A stretch of DNA of 64,000 nt, from contig NZ_JAFCKJ010000017.1 of the NCBI RefSeq assembly GCF_018130465.1, forward strand, positions 1 through 64,000. The letters run 5' to 3'. Numbering within the stretch: the stretch's first letter is position 1; every line of letters starts with the position of its first letter. The notes under the pieces are model-generated. The model was not told the DNA's origin. It saw only the letters and a program-made list of their open reading frames with translations, and searched no databases. Of this stretch, positions 20,618 through 30,587 are shown one piece after another. Made by a program: the position numbers and the translations under genes. The stretch comes from Bradyrhizobium canariense (GTDB lineage Bacteria; Pseudomonadota; Alphaproteobacteria; Rhizobiales; Xanthobacteraceae).

Positions 20618-21466
20618 TCACTCTTTCCCCGCCTTCTTCACCGCCTCCGCCAGGCTCGCCTTCGCCGAGCCCGGCTTCAGCGGCTGCTGCTGGCTCGCAT
20701 GAGGGGCCCAGCCGGAGAGCCAGATGATGTCGAATGTCGCGCGGATGCGGCCGTCGGCATCGGCAAAGCGTTCGGCGTAGATTTCAGCCATGCGCAGCAG
20801 CGTCGCGCGCCGGCTCGGCGTGCGGCGCCGCTCGATCAGCACATTGGCGGCGCCCATGCGGCGGAGATCCTGCATCAGCGCGAATGCATTGCCATAGCGC
20901 ACCACGACGCGATCGACGTCGGTGACCGGCAGGGCAAAACCTGCGCGCTGCAACAGCGCGCCGACGTCGCGCAAATCCGCGAACGGCGCCACACGCGGCG
21001 AAACACCGCCCTCGCATTCGGCCTCCGCCGCAGCAAAAGCCTGGCGCAGCTCGGTCAGGCTGTCGCCGCCGATCATCGCGGCGAGCAGCAGCCCGTCCGG
21101 CTTGAGCGCACGACGGATCTGCGCGAGCACGCCCGGCAGATCGTTGACGAATTGCAGCGCCAGCGCCGAGACCACGAGGTCGAGGCTTTCCGGGGCAAAG
21201 GGCAGCTTCTCCGCACCCGCTGCATCGAGCTCAATGCGCTCGATCGAGGGCAGTCGCGCGCGCAGCACCGCAAGTCCCTCACCGGGCGTCCAGAGATCGG
21301 CCGCCGCGTGAAACTCGCGCATCACCGCGGCCAGCCGGTCGGACATGTCTTCCGCGACCCGATCGAGCAGAAAGCTCACGGCACCTTGCGCCTGCGCGCG
21401 GCGCTGTCGCGCGTGCAGCAAAGCACGATCGAACAAAGCGGGCGGGGTTTGCGGGTCTTGAGCCAT
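20618..21466 (-). CDS. SAM-dependent methyltransferase, NDUFAF5/BioC-like
   Basis: 282 residues from the ATG at 21466 (MAQDPQTPPALFDRALL). The opening LFDRALLHARQRRAQ matches the group related to NDUFAF5, an assembly factor of respiratory complex I in mitochondria. A class I methyltransferase fold follows: LDAAGAEKLPFAPESLDLVV (acidic loop and motif IV) and LKPDGLLLAAMIG. The first glycine motif is weak, as in that group. The C-terminal 30 residues are Ala/Lys-rich. It may be a hydroxylase or methylase acting on complex I or on biotin precursors; the substrate is not shown. Confidence 0.8.
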   Translation of the reverse strand: MAQDPQTPPALFDRALLHARQRRAQAQGAVSFLLDRVAEDMSDRLAAVMREFHAAADLWTPGEGLAVLRARLPSIERIELDAAGAEKLPFAPESLDLVVSALALQFVNDLPGVLAQIRRALKPDGLLLAAMIGGDSLTELRQAFAAAEAECEGGVSPRVAPFADLRDVGALLQRAGFALPVTDVDRVVVRYGNAFALMQDLRRMGAANVLIERRRTPSRRATLLRMAEIYAERFADADGRIRATFDIIWLSGWAPHASQQQPLKPGSAKASLAEAVKKAGKE

Positions 21467-21511
21467 GCCGCTGGTTACGCCGATCCCGCCGGCTATTGCA
21501 ATCTCCTCTCT

Positions 21512-21573
21512 CGTGTCCCGGACGCGGTGCGGCACGCAGTGGCGCGGCGCTGCGTCCGGGCCACCAGAGTCCT
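21512..21573. repeat. Short palindromic repeat element
   Basis: CGTGTCCCGGACGCGGTGC pairs imperfectly with GGCGCTGCGTCCGGGCCAC in the divergent gap between the methyltransferase and comF. Same family as 20497-20617. Confidence 0.7.
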
Positions 21574-21610
21574 GCTTGAGCCGACAAGCGCGGAACGCTA
21601 GCCTCGCCCC

Positions 21611-22409
21611 ATGGAAGCCGATGCCGCCCCCTCCCGCTCCATCGCCGCCCCCCTGCGTGCCGCATGGACGGCCGGCCGTCACGCGCTGGAGCGTGCGGCA
21701 CGGCTCGCGCTCGACATCGCGCTGCCGACGCTGTGCGTGTCCTGCCGCGAGCCGGTCGACGGCGAGGGCGTTTGCGCGGCGTGCTGGGCGCGGCTGTCGT
21801 TCATTGAACGGCCGTACTGCCCGCGGCTCGGCATTCCCTTTGTGTACGATCCCGGCCCCGACATGCTGTCGATGGAGGCGATCGCGAGCCCGCCGGCCTA
21901 CCAGCGGGCGCGCGCCGCGGTGCGTTATGACGACGTCGCGCGCACCCTGGTGCATGCGCTGAAATACCAGGACCGCACTGATTTGGCGCCCGCCATGGGC
22001 CGCTGGATGGCGCGCGCGGGCGGCGAGCTGCTCACCGAGGCCGACATGCTGGTGCCCGTTCCCCTGCATTGGCGAAGGGCCTGGCGCCGCCGCTACAGAC
22101 CAGTCCGGGGCGCTGGCGCGGATCATCGAGCGGCAGAGCGGGGTGAAAGTGAAGGCTGAGGTGCTGCGCCGGGTACGCGCCACCGAGCAGCAGATCGGCC
22201 TGTCGAGGGCCCAGCGCGCCACCAATGTGCAGGGCGCATTCCAGGTATCCCCCGACCGTCAGGCGGACGTCCAGGGTCGGCGCATTGTCCTCATCGACGA
22301 CGTCCTGACGTCGGGTGCGACGCTGGATGCCTGTGCGCGGGCCCTGCTCCGCGCCAAGGCGGCGCAAGTGGACGTGCTGGTCTTTGCCCGGGTTGTCGAG
22401 AGCCGGTGA
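21611..22409 (+). pseudogene. comF: ComF-family phosphoribosyltransferase, frameshifted
   Basis: Two overlapping frames make one ComF protein: 21611-22159 gives the zinc-ribbon-like start (LCVSCREPVDGEGVCAACW) and MLVPVPLHWRRAWRRRY, and the other frame continues QSGALARIIERQSGVKVKAE through GLSRAQRATNVQGAF to the PRPP loop IVLIDDVLTSGATLDAC and stops at 22409. The join needs removal of one base at about 22098 (TACAGACCAG where TACAACCAG is expected). It is either a real single-base insertion or a sequencing error. ComF proteins help DNA uptake in competent bacteria; in rhizobia the role is unclear. If real, both halves would be inactive. Confidence 0.85.
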
Positions 22410-22456
22410 AGTCCCATATAATTCAATGAATTCGTGACATGAGAGCGCCAGACACC

Positions 22457-22732
22457 ATGACCGCTGCTGTCGAGATCTACACCAGGCCGGGCTGCGGCTA
22501 TTGTTCCGCCGCCAGGTCGCTGCTGACCCGCAAGAAGGCGACCTTCACGGAGTTCGATATCGCCAAGAACCCGTCCTGGCGGGACGAGATGTACGGCCGC
22601 GCCGGCGAGGGCTCGACCTTCCCGCAGATCTGGATCGGCGGAACCCATGTCGGGGGCTGCGACGAGCTCTACGCGCTCGACCGCGAAGGCAAGCTCGACG
22701 GCATGCTCGGCAACGTGAAGGCGGAGTCATGA
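22457..22732 (+). CDS. grxC: Glutaredoxin 3
   Basis: 91 residues from the ATG at 22457; an ATG at 22439 would add six residues. Thioredoxin fold with dithiol centre CGYC (Cys14, Cys17) after YTRP, the cis-Pro loop STFPQIWI and GGCDEL binding glutathione. The usual centre is CPYC; Gly for Pro is the one odd point. Reduces disulfides using glutathione in the cytoplasm. Overlaps the next gene by four bases (ATGA), first of a three-gene operon. Confidence 0.92.
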   Translation: MTAAVEIYTRPGCGYCSAARSLLTRKKATFTEFDIAKNPSWRDEMYGRAGEGSTFPQIWIGGTHVGGCDELYALDREGKLDGMLGNVKAES

Positions 22733-23607
22733 GCGAGATCAGGACCTTCACTGCGGCCATGGTGCAGATGCGCACCGGCCTGATGCCCGAGCCGAGCCTC
22801 GAGCAAGCCAACCGGCTGATCCGCCAGGCTGCGGCCAATGGCGCCGACTACGTGCAGACGCCCGAAGTCAGCAACATGATGCAGCTGAACCGCAAGGCGC
22901 TGTTCGAGCATCTTCAGAGCGAAGAGGACGACACCTCGCTGAAGGCCTACCGCGCGCTCGCGGCGGAGCTGAATATCCACCTCCATGTCGGCTCACTGGC
23001 GCTGCGCTTCTCCGACGAAAAGGCGGTCAACCGCTCCTTCCTGATCGGGCCCGAGGGCAATGTGCTCGCGAGCTACGACAAGATCCACATGTTCGACATC
23101 GAGCTGCCGGACGGCGAGAGCTATCGCGAATCCGCCAATTACCAGCCGGGCGAGACGGCCGTGATCTCCGACCTGCCCTGGGGCCGCGTCGGGCTGACGA
23201 TCTGCTACGACGTGCGCTTCCCTGCGCTCTACCGCGCGCTGGCCGAGAGCGGCGCATATTTCATCACCGTGCCGTCCGCGTTCACGCGCAAGACCGGTGA
23301 GGCGCATTGGCACATCCTGCTGCGTGCCCGCGCGATCGAGACCGGCTGCTTCATCTTCGCCGCGGCGCAGGCAGGCACCCACGAGAACAAGCGCGAGACC
23401 TATGGCCATTCACTGATCATCGATCCCTGGGGCGAGATTCTTGCCGAGGGCGATGTCGAGCCCGGCGTCATCATGGCCAAGATCGACCCGGCCAAGGTCG
23501 AGACCGCGCGCCGTGCGATCCCCTCGCTCCAGCACGGCCGCCGCTTCGGCGTCGCCGACCCCAAGGGCGGACCGGACCATCTGCACCTCGTGCGGGGATC
23601 GGCATGA
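22729..23607 (+). CDS. Nitrilase-superfamily carbon-nitrogen hydrolase (Nit1-like)
   Basis: 292 residues, start ATG overlapping the grxC stop. The catalytic Glu46 (QTPEVSN), Lys118 (SYDKIHMFDIE) and Cys159 (LTICYDVRFP) are all present. LPDGESYRESANY is typical of the Nit/deaminated-glutathione amidase branch. These enzymes repair deaminated glutathione or act as omega-amidases; placement beside a glutaredoxin fits glutathione metabolism. Its stop overlaps the DUF1178 start by four bases, so the three genes are one operon. Confidence 0.92.
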   Translation: MSEIRTFTAAMVQMRTGLMPEPSLEQANRLIRQAAANGADYVQTPEVSNMMQLNRKALFEHLQSEEDDTSLKAYRALAAELNIHLHVGSLALRFSDEKAVNRSFLIGPEGNVLASYDKIHMFDIELPDGESYRESANYQPGETAVISDLPWGRVGLTICYDVRFPALYRALAESGAYFITVPSAFTRKTGEAHWHILLRARAIETGCFIFAAAQAGTHENKRETYGHSLIIDPWGEILAEGDVEPGVIMAKIDPAKVETARRAIPSLQHGRRFGVADPKGGPDHLHLVRGSA

Positions 23608-24089
23608 TCCGCTATGCGCTCCATTGCGACCGCAACCACGACTTCGAGAGTTGGTTCCAGAGCTCGTCGGCGTACGATTCGCAGGTGAAGCGCAAGCTCG
23701 TGACCTGTCCGATCTGCGGCTCGGCCAAGGTCGACAAGGCGATCATGGCCCCGCGCATCGTCGGCAAGAAGGGGCGCGGACGCGCGACGCCGCCACCAGA
23801 ACCCGCCGCGGCGACGACCACGCCCGAGGCTGTGCCGTCCGGACCGACCTCGCTGCTGATGGCGCAGGAGCGCGAGCTTCGCACCAAGCTGAAGGAATTG
23901 CGCGATCACATCGTGAAGAACGCCGACAATGTCGGTGAACGCTTCGCCAACGAAGCCCGCGCGATGCATTACGGCGACAAGGAGCACCGCCCGATCTACG
24001 GCGAGGCTTCCCCCGACGAAGCAAAATCGCTGATCGACGAAGGCATCGAAGTGTCGCCGCTGCCGACGCTGCCGGAAGACCGGAACTGA
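23604..24089 (+). CDS. DUF1178 protein
   Basis: 161 residues, ATG overlapping the amidase stop. N-terminal zinc-ribbon-like part with YALHCDRNHDFESWF and TCPICGS (about 30-36), a Pro/Ala-rich linker (70-90), and a C-terminal helix pair with ERFANEARAMHYGDKEHRPI. This is the standard DUF1178 layout found in alphaproteobacteria next to Nit-like genes. Function unknown. Confidence 0.9.
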   Translation: MIRYALHCDRNHDFESWFQSSSAYDSQVKRKLVTCPICGSAKVDKAIMAPRIVGKKGRGRATPPPEPAAATTTPEAVPSGPTSLLMAQERELRTKLKELRDHIVKNADNVGERFANEARAMHYGDKEHRPIYGEASPDEAKSLIDEGIEVSPLPTLPEDRN

Positions 24090-24137
24090 GGCTTTCGCAG
24101 TCTTCGTCATGGGCATGACGCCGGCTGAGTGATTTAG

Positions 24138-25037
24138 CTAAACGCCCACCAGCACCGCCACGCCGACCACGATCAGCGCGATGCCGATGATCTCGCGCGG
24201 CGCGATCGGCTGCTTGAACGAGTAGTACGCCACGCCTTGCGCGAACAGCACCTCGATCAAGGCGAGCGTGCGGACATTGGCGGCCGCCGTCAGCGCGAAC
24301 GCAAGGAACCAGAACTGCGAGGAAAAGGCGCCCATGAAGCCGGCGAACAGCGATGGCTTCCACAGGCCAAGGATCGCCTGCAGAATCTTGGGCGCGCGCC
24401 AGAGCAGATAGATCGTCAAAATCAGCGTCTGCACGAACAGGCCCAGCACAAGCGTAAACGATGCTGCCGTCACGAAGGAGACATCAGGCACATTGATGAT
24501 GGCGCCGCGGAAGCCGACCGCTGACAACGCGAACGCTGCCGCCGCGACGAGACCGGTGATCGTCGGCTTCAATTCGGCAAAGCTCTTCTCCCCACCGGGC
24601 CGCAGCGCGGTGATGACGACACCGACCGTCGCGACCACGATCGCCAGCACCTTCAGCCAGGTGAGATGATCGCCGAGGAAGACGAAGCCGAAAATCGCGG
24701 TCTGGATCGCCTCGGTTTTCAGGTAGGCCGTCGTCACGACGAAGGAGCGGTCGTTCATCGCGAGCAGCATCAAGCCGGTGCCGACGATCTGGCTGAGCGC
24801 GCCGAGCAGCAGCCACGGCCAGAACGCCGACGGCGGCATGCTGAGATGATCGCCGGAGACGACCAGCACCACGGCCAAGAACAGCAGCGAGAACGGGAAG
24901 CCGAACAGGAAGCGGATATTGGTCGCGCCCCAGGTCCCCAGCGGCTTCGTCAGCGACCGCTGCATCGCATTGCGCGCGACCTGCCCGGACGCGGCAATGA
25001 TTGTGAAGGGAATCCAGAGGCTGGCGACGGTGAACAT
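24138..25037 (-). CDS. EamA/DMT-family transporter
   Basis: 299 residues with about ten hydrophobic helices in two EamA halves; the second ends in IAPREIIGIALIVVGVAVLV. These inner-membrane carriers export small metabolites, but the substrate is unknown. Faces the DUF1178 gene tail to tail with about 48 bases between. Confidence 0.87.
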   Translation of the reverse strand: MFTVASLWIPFTIIAASGQVARNAMQRSLTKPLGTWGATNIRFLFGFPFSLLFLAVVLVVSGDHLSMPPSAFWPWLLLGALSQIVGTGLMLLAMNDRSFVVTTAYLKTEAIQTAIFGFVFLGDHLTWLKVLAIVVATVGVVITALRPGGEKSFAELKPTITGLVAAAAFALSAVGFRGAIINVPDVSFVTAASFTLVLGLFVQTLILTIYLLWRAPKILQAILGLWKPSLFAGFMGAFSSQFWFLAFALTAAANVRTLALIEVLFAQGVAYYSFKQPIAPREIIGIALIVVGVAVLVGV

Positions 25038-25143
25038 TGGGGATGGGGACGGTGGTTGGTAAGATTGCGGCCAACCTGCCGTTAGCGCCCAAGCAGGTCA
25101 ATCACGCGGATGTCATGGGTGCGATGCTTGCGCGGCAAATTCA

Positions 25144-25277
25144 GTGTCGTCCTGGACAAGCGAAGCGCAGATCCAGGACCCATTACCCCCGAGAGTGGTT
25201 TGGCGAAGACTCGTGGTTATCAGTCTTCGCCCAATTAGACCCTGGGGTATGGGTCCCGGCCTGCGCCGGGACGACAC
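25144..25277. repeat. Dispersed palindromic repeat element
   Basis: GTGTCGTCCTGGAC at the left pairs with GCCGGGACGACACC at the right; the middle holds GAGTGGTTTGGCGAAGACT, closely like GAGTGGTTTGACGAAGACT inside the element at 50231-50362, so the two are copies of one family. Confidence 0.82.
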
Positions 25278-25319
25278 CTAATTTGCGGAGACAGCTAGGC
25301 CGCCACGAGCAGCACCCGC

Positions 25320-26093
25320 TCACACCATGCCTTCCGCCACCACCATGTAGTTCACGTCCATGTCTGACGAGAGGGTCCATTTGTCGGCGAAGGGGCTGTA
25401 GACGACGCCGGTCTGCTCGGTGATGACCATGCGGTTGTCGAGCAGGTATTTCGTCAGCTCGTCTGGGGTGACGAACTTGTTCCATTCGTGGGTGCCGCGC
25501 GGCAGCCAGCGCAGGACGTATTCGGCGCCGACGATGGCGAGCGCGAAGCTCTTCCAGTTCCTGTTCAGCGTCGAGACAACCATCAACCCGTTCGGCTTCA
25601 GCATCGAGGCGCAGCGCTTCAGGAAAACGCCGACGTCGACGACGTGCTCGACCACCTCCATCGCCAGCACGATGTCGAAGCGCTCGCGCGGGTCGATCTC
25701 TTCCACCGTGGTGCAGCGATAGTCGATCGACAGATGCGCCTTGTCGGCATGCAGCTTGGCGGCCGCGATGTTGCTGACCGACGGATCTACGCCGATGACC
25801 TGCGCACCCAGGCGCGACAGCGGCTCGCAGAGCAGGCCGGCGCCGCAGCCGATATCGAGCACGCGCAGACCACCGAGGCAGTTGAGGCTGCGCAAATTAC
25901 GCTCGAACTTGCGGCAGGCGGCATCGCGGATATAGCCGAGCCGCAGCGGGTTGATCCGGTGCAGCGGCGCCATCTTGCCGTTGGGATCCCACCACTCGGC
26001 CGAGAGCTTTGAGAATTTCGCGATCTCGGCGGCGTCGACGGTCGAGCCCGGCGGGGTGCTTGCGGTTGCGGAAGTATTTTGCTGCATGCTCAT
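25320..26093 (-). CDS. ubiG: Ubiquinone biosynthesis O-methyltransferase UbiG
   Basis: 257 residues from the ATG at 26093 (MSMQQNTSAT). UbiG makes both O-methylations in ubiquinone synthesis. Seen: AEWWDPNGKMAPLHRINPLR, the SAM motif VLDIGCGAGLLCEPLSRLGA and the C-terminal DMDVNYMVVAEG. Normal length. The frame is open further upstream but that part reads as non-coding. Confidence 0.95.
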   Translation of the reverse strand: MSMQQNTSATASTPPGSTVDAAEIAKFSKLSAEWWDPNGKMAPLHRINPLRLGYIRDAACRKFERNLRSLNCLGGLRVLDIGCGAGLLCEPLSRLGAQVIGVDPSVSNIAAAKLHADKAHLSIDYRCTTVEEIDPRERFDIVLAMEVVEHVVDVGVFLKRCASMLKPNGLMVVSTLNRNWKSFALAIVGAEYVLRWLPRGTHEWNKFVTPDELTKYLLDNRMVITEQTGVVYSPFADKWTLSSDMDVNYMVVAEGMV

Positions 26094-26106
26094 CGTAAGC
26101 GCGGTC

Positions 26107-26574
26107 CTACCGCGTGGTGATCGAACTGCGGAAGGCGAGCGGCGAGGCGATGGTCCGGATGGTTTCGCGACCTTCCCCCACGCCATTGATGGTCACGTCG
26201 CCATAGTTGAGAATACGTCCAAGAATGGTCTGATTCACATCGACGCTCTCGACCTTGTCCAGCGCCATCTCGAAGGTACGGCGCTTGATGAAGCCGGTCT
26301 TGTGCACGACCCGCAAATTGGTGACATCGGTCTCGGTGGTAAAGCGATGGAACCAGCCCTTCACGGTCCAGTACAGCGCCGCCAGAGCCACCAGGCCGGC
26401 CCCGACGAGGCAGAGCAGCACGAGCCCTTCGACGATGGTTTGCCGGGACAGGACGAACAGGACCAGGGCCACGATCCAGGCCAGGATCGCCGGAAAATAG
26501 AAGATCCAGTGCGCATTGGTCGAATACAGCACCCGCTCGCCCGGTTGCAGGATCTCGTCGATATAACGCGCCAT
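26107..26574 (-). CDS. PH-domain-like membrane protein
   Basis: 155 residues from the ATG at 26574 (MARYIDEILQPGERVLYST). Two adjacent membrane helices near 27-45 and 48-67, then a bacterial PH-like beta domain with TTETDVTNLRVVHKTGFI and DKVESVDVNQTILGRILNYG. This layout is common for small envelope proteins of unknown function. Separated by 13 bases from the ubiG start, same strand, so probably one transcript. Confidence 0.85.
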   Translation of the reverse strand: MARYIDEILQPGERVLYSTNAHWIFYFPAILAWIVALVLFVLSRQTIVEGLVLLCLVGAGLVALAALYWTVKGWFHRFTTETDVTNLRVVHKTGFIKRRTFEMALDKVESVDVNQTILGRILNYGDVTINGVGEGRETIRTIASPLAFRSSITTR

Positions 26575-26723
26575 AACCTCGATTAACCCATTGCCCGGAT
26601 TGGCCCGCGCAGGAACCCGCTTGCCCCCGGCCCCGCCGCTCTGTATACGCGCGGTCGGTATCGCAGGCACCCGTCCAGCGCGGGTCACCATACTTATCCT
26701 TATGAGGGAATGCACGCGTCGTC

Positions 26724-27980
26724 ATGAGCCGCCTCGTGATGAAATTCGGCGGCACATCCGTCGCCAACATCGAACGTATCCGCAACGTCGCACGCCATGT
26801 GAAGCGTGAGGTCGACGCCGGCCATGAAGTGGCCGTGGTCGTCTCGGCGATGTCCGGTAAAACCAACGAGCTGGTAGCCTGGTGCACCGAGGCCTCGCCG
26901 ATGCACGACGCGCGCGAATACGACGCCGTGGTCGCCTCGGGCGAACAGGTGACGTCCGGCCTGCTCGCCATCGTGCTTCAGGGCATGGGTATCCAGGCCC
27001 GCTCCTGGCAGGGCTGGCAGATCCCGATCAAGACCAGCGACGCCCATGCCTCGGCCCGGATCGAGGACATCGACGGCAGCGAGATCATCAAGCGCTTCAG
27101 GGAGCGCAAGGAGGTCGCCGTCATCGCCGGCTTCCAGGGCATCAACCCGGAGACCAACCGCATCACCACGCTCGGCCGCGGCGGCTCCGACACCTCGGCC
27201 GTGGCGATCGCCGCCGCCGTCAAGGCGGACCGCTGCGACATCTACACCGACGTCGACGGTGTCTACACCACCGATCCGCGAATCGTGCCGAAGGCGCGCC
27301 GGCTCGACAAGATCGCGTTCGAAGACATGCTGGAACTGGCCTCCCAGGGCGCCAAGGTGCTCCAGGTCCGCTCGGTGGAACTCGGCATGGTCCACAACAT
27401 GCCGATTTTCGTCCGCTCGAGCTTCGACAAGCCCGAGGATATCGACCCGCATGCCAACCAGCCGCCCGGTACGCTGATCTGCAGCGAGGAGGAGATCATG
27501 GAAAGCCACGTCGTCACCGGCATCGCCTTTTCGAAGGACGAGGCCCAGATCTCGGTACGCCAGATCGAGGACAAGCCGGGCGTTGCGGCGTCGATCTTCG
27601 GCCCGCTCGCGGATGCCAACATCAACGTCGACATGATCGTGCAGAACGTCTCCGAGGACGGCAAGACCACCGATCTCACCTTCACGGTCCCGGCTGCCGA
27701 CTACACCAGGGCCAAGGAGACGATCACCGCGGCCAAGGGCCAGATCAATTATGCCCGGCTCGACACCGCTACCGACGTCGCCAAGATCTCGGTGATCGGC
27801 AGCGGCATGCGCAGCCATGCCGGCGTTGCCGCCCAGGCGTTCTCGGCGCTCGCCGGACGGAACATCAACATCCGGGCCATTACAACCTCCGAGATCAAAT
27901 TCTCGGTTTTGATCGACGCCGCCTATACCGAGCTTGCGGTACGCACCCTGCACACGCTCTACGGTCTCGATCAGGCTTAG
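26724..27980 (+). CDS. lysC: Aspartate kinase
   Basis: 418 residues. Aspartokinase catalyses the first step toward lysine, threonine, methionine and diaminopimelate. Kinase domain with KFGGTSVANIERI (7-19), GFQGINPETNRITTLGRGGS and YTDVDGVYTTDPR; two ACT domains at the C-terminus (about 265-410) for feedback control by lysine/threonine. Divergent from the PH-domain gene. Normal length. Confidence 0.97.
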   Translation: MSRLVMKFGGTSVANIERIRNVARHVKREVDAGHEVAVVVSAMSGKTNELVAWCTEASPMHDAREYDAVVASGEQVTSGLLAIVLQGMGIQARSWQGWQIPIKTSDAHASARIEDIDGSEIIKRFRERKEVAVIAGFQGINPETNRITTLGRGGSDTSAVAIAAAVKADRCDIYTDVDGVYTTDPRIVPKARRLDKIAFEDMLELASQGAKVLQVRSVELGMVHNMPIFVRSSFDKPEDIDPHANQPPGTLICSEEEIMESHVVTGIAFSKDEAQISVRQIEDKPGVAASIFGPLADANINVDMIVQNVSEDGKTTDLTFTVPAADYTRAKETITAAKGQINYARLDTATDVAKISVIGSGMRSHAGVAAQAFSALAGRNINIRAITTSEIKFSVLIDAAYTELAVRTLHTLYGLDQA

Positions 27981-28006
27981 GCTAATTTTCTCTTAGCGGT
28001 CGCAGC

Positions 28007-28036
28007 AAACGCGAAGGTGTCCACACTTTCGCGTTT
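28007..28036 (+). terminator. Hairpin after lysC
   Basis: AAACGCGAAGGTGT pairs with ACACTTTCGCGTTT (one mismatch), ending in a short T run, 27 bases after the lysC stop. A likely intrinsic terminator. Confidence 0.65.
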
Positions 28037-28249
28037 GGCAGGCGTTTTGCTTGGCAAAACAAGCCCCAATTCGCTATACGGCGAACAGGGTGGGCTGCCA
28101 GAAACTGTGCCCCAGTTGAGGTGGTGCTGATTCGGCTCTGGCAACCGCCGGGGCCGGCGCCGGACGAGCAAACTTGTTGTTTTTCTGGATTTCTGGGCGA
28201 GCCGCCGCGGGCCCTTTCGGCCCCGGCAGACGGAGGAGATTGACGGTTC

Positions 28250-30517
28250 ATGCGGAGCGCGTCGGGAGGTCCCCGCGTCTTGTTGAGACGGCTCCGCGAA
28301 ACCATGGCGGAGCAGGTCTCGGCCCAGGAGCGGCTGGACAAGATCGTGGTGCTGATCGCCGCCAACATGGTGGCCGAGGTGTGCTCCGTCTATGTGCTGC
28401 GCATCGACAACACGCTCGAGCTCTATGCCACCGAAGGTCTCAACCGCGAGGCGGTGCACCACACCGTGCTCAGCGCCCATGAGGGCCTTGTCGGCCTGGT
28501 CGCCAGCGAGGCAACGCCTCTCAACCTGAACGATGCGCAGAGCCATCCGGCCTTCTCGTTCCGCCCGGAGACCGGCGAAGAGATCTACCACTCCTTCCTC
28601 GGCGTGCCGATCCTGCGCGCCGGCAACACGCTCGGCGTGCTGGTGGTGCAGAACCGCGCCAAGCGCAACTATGTCGAAGAGGAACTCGAGGCGCTTCAGA
28701 CCACCGCGATGGTGCTGGCGGAGCTGATCGCCTCCGGCGAGCTGTCTGCGCTGGCACAGCCTGGCCATGAGCCCGCGGCGCGCCATTCGGCGCAGAAGGT
28801 CGGCGCCATCCTGTCGGAAGGCATCGCGCTCGGCCATGTCGTGCTGCACGAGCCGCGCGTCGTCATCAAGGACTACATTGCCGAAGACCTGCCGAAGGAG
28901 ATCAAGCGGCTCGACACCGCGCTCGCCAAGCTGCGCGCCGATCTCGACCGCATGCTGGAGCGCGGCGACGTCGCCGAGGGCGGCGAGCATCGCGAGGTGC
29001 TGGAAGCCTACCGCATGTTCGCCAACGACCAGGGCTGGTCGCACAAGCTGCACGAGGCGGTCGCCACCGGCCTCACGGCGGAAGCCGCCGTCGAGCGTGT
29101 GCAATCCGACACCCGTGCGCGCATGCTGCGCTCGACCGATCCCTATTTGCGCGACCGGCTGCATGATCTCGAGGATCTCGGCTATCGCCTGATGCGGCAG
29201 CTGGTCGGCCAGGATCACGCGCCCTCACGCGAACAATTGCCCGACAATGCCATCGTCATCGCGCGCGCGATGGGGCCGGCGGCGCTGCTCGACTACGACC
29301 GCAAGCGCCTGCGCGGCATCATATTGGAGGAAGGCACCGCCAATTCCCACGTCTCGATCGTGGCGCGCGCGCTCGGCATTCCCGCGGTCGGCGAGGTGCC
29401 GAACGCGCCTGGCATCGCCGATCCCGGCGACGCCGTCATCGTCGACGGCACCTCCGGCATGATCTATGTGCGCCCATCGCAGGAGGTCGAAGCGGCCTTC
29501 GCCGAGCGCGTGCGCTTCCGCGCCCGCCGCCAGGCGCAGTATCTGGCGCTGCGCGATCGGCCCTGCGTCACCAAGGACGGCCAGAAGGTCGAGCTGATGA
29601 TCAATGCGGGTCTCGCGATCGACCTGCCGCATATCGAGGACACCGGCAGCGCCGGCATCGGCCTGTTCCGCACCGAGCTGCAATTCATGGTCGGCCAGAG
29701 CCTGCCGCGCACCAGCGACCAGCTCGCGCTCTATCGCACCGTGCTGGATGCCGCCGGCACCAAGCCCGTCACCTTCCGCACCCTCGACATCGGCGGCGAC
29801 AAGGCGCTGCCTTATATGGAAGCGGTGATCGAGGAGAATCCCGCGCTCGGATGGCGCGCGATCCGGCTCGGGCTCGACCGTCCCGGCCTGTTGCGCGGCC
29901 AGATCCGCGCGCTGCTGCGCGCCGGGGGCGGACGTGCGCTGCGCATCATGTTCCCGATGATCTCGGAGGTGGGTGAATTCGATTCGGCGAAGGCGCTGGT
30001 CGAACGCGAGCTGACCTATCTGCGCCAGCACGGCCACACCCTGCCGGAGCGGATCGACATCGGCACCATGGTCGAGGTGCCGGCGCTGCTCTATCAGCTC
30101 GACGAGCTCCTGAGGAAGGTCGACTTCATCTCGGTCGGCTCCAACGATCTGTTCCAGTTCCTGTTCGCGGTCGACCGCGGCAACGCTAAAGTTTCCGAAC
30201 GCTTCGACACCATGTCGGCGCCGATCCTGCGCGCGCTACGCGACATCGCACGCAAGACGCAAGCCGCAAATAAATCGCTGTCGCTCTGCGGCGAGATGGC
30301 GTCGAAGCCGATCGGCGCGCTGGCCCTGATCGCGATGGGCTATCGCTCGCTGTCGCTCTCGGCGACCGCGCTCGGCCCGGTCAAGGCGATGGTGATCGAT
30401 CTCGACGCCAAGAAGGCCGAAGCGATGCTCGGCCCGTTGCTGGACGCGCCCGCCGGCAGCGTCTCGATCCGGCAGAAGCTGACGGAATTTGCCGAGGCCG
30501 AAGGCCTGGCGTTGTAG
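28250..30517 (+). CDS. ptsP: PTS-Ntr enzyme I (GAF-domain phosphoenolpyruvate phosphotransferase)
   Basis: 755 residues. N-terminal GAF domain (about 20-165), then the enzyme I domains. The phospho-His is in [17 protein letters not shown]; the PEP site includes [18 protein letters not shown] and the acid-base Cys in [10 protein letters not shown]. It passes phosphate from PEP to NPr and EIIA-Ntr, linking carbon and nitrogen state to potassium transport and, in rhizobia, PHB and nodulation control. It follows lysC as in many Rhizobiales. Confidence 0.96.
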   Translation: MRSASGGPRVLLRRLRETMAEQVSAQERLDKIVVLIAANMVAEVCSVYVLRIDNTLELYATEGLNREAVHHTVLSAHEGLVGLVASEATPLNLNDAQSHPAFSFRPETGEEIYHSFLGVPILRAGNTLGVLVVQNRAKRNYVEEELEALQTTAMVLAELIASGELSALAQPGHEPAARHSAQKVGAILSEGIALGHVVLHEPRVVIKDYIAEDLPKEIKRLDTALAKLRADLDRMLERGDVAEGGEHREVLEAYRMFANDQGWSHKLHEAVATGLTAEAAVERVQSDTRARMLRSTDPYLRDRLHDLEDLGYRLMRQLVGQDHAPSREQLPDNAIVIARAMGPAALLDYDRKRLRGIILEEGTANSHVSIVARALGIPAVGEVPNAPGIADPGDAVIVDGTSGMIYVRPSQEVEAAFAERVRFRARRQAQYLALRDRPCVTKDGQKVELMINAGLAIDLPHIEDTGSAGIGLFRTELQFMVGQSLPRTSDQLALYRTVLDAAGTKPVTFRTLDIGGDKALPYMEAVIEENPALGWRAIRLGLDRPGLLRGQIRALLRAGGGRALRIMFPMISEVGEFDSAKALVERELTYLRQHGHTLPERIDIGTMVEVPALLYQLDELLRKVDFISVGSNDLFQFLFAVDRGNAKVSERFDTMSAPILRALRDIARKTQAANKSLSLCGEMASKPIGALALIAMGYRSLSLSATALGPVKAMVIDLDAKKAEAMLGPLLDAPAGSVSIRQKLTEFAEAEGLAL

Positions 30518-30587
30518 CGGGCCTGTCGCCCCTTCCTGTCGCCCCTTCTTGCCGCCTCGCCCTTTTTCGCATTTTGAGACTGAACCG

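Noticed and set aside
26700-27953. 417-residue open frame opposite lysC
   Set aside because: Antisense shadow; lysC has full kinase and ACT motifs.
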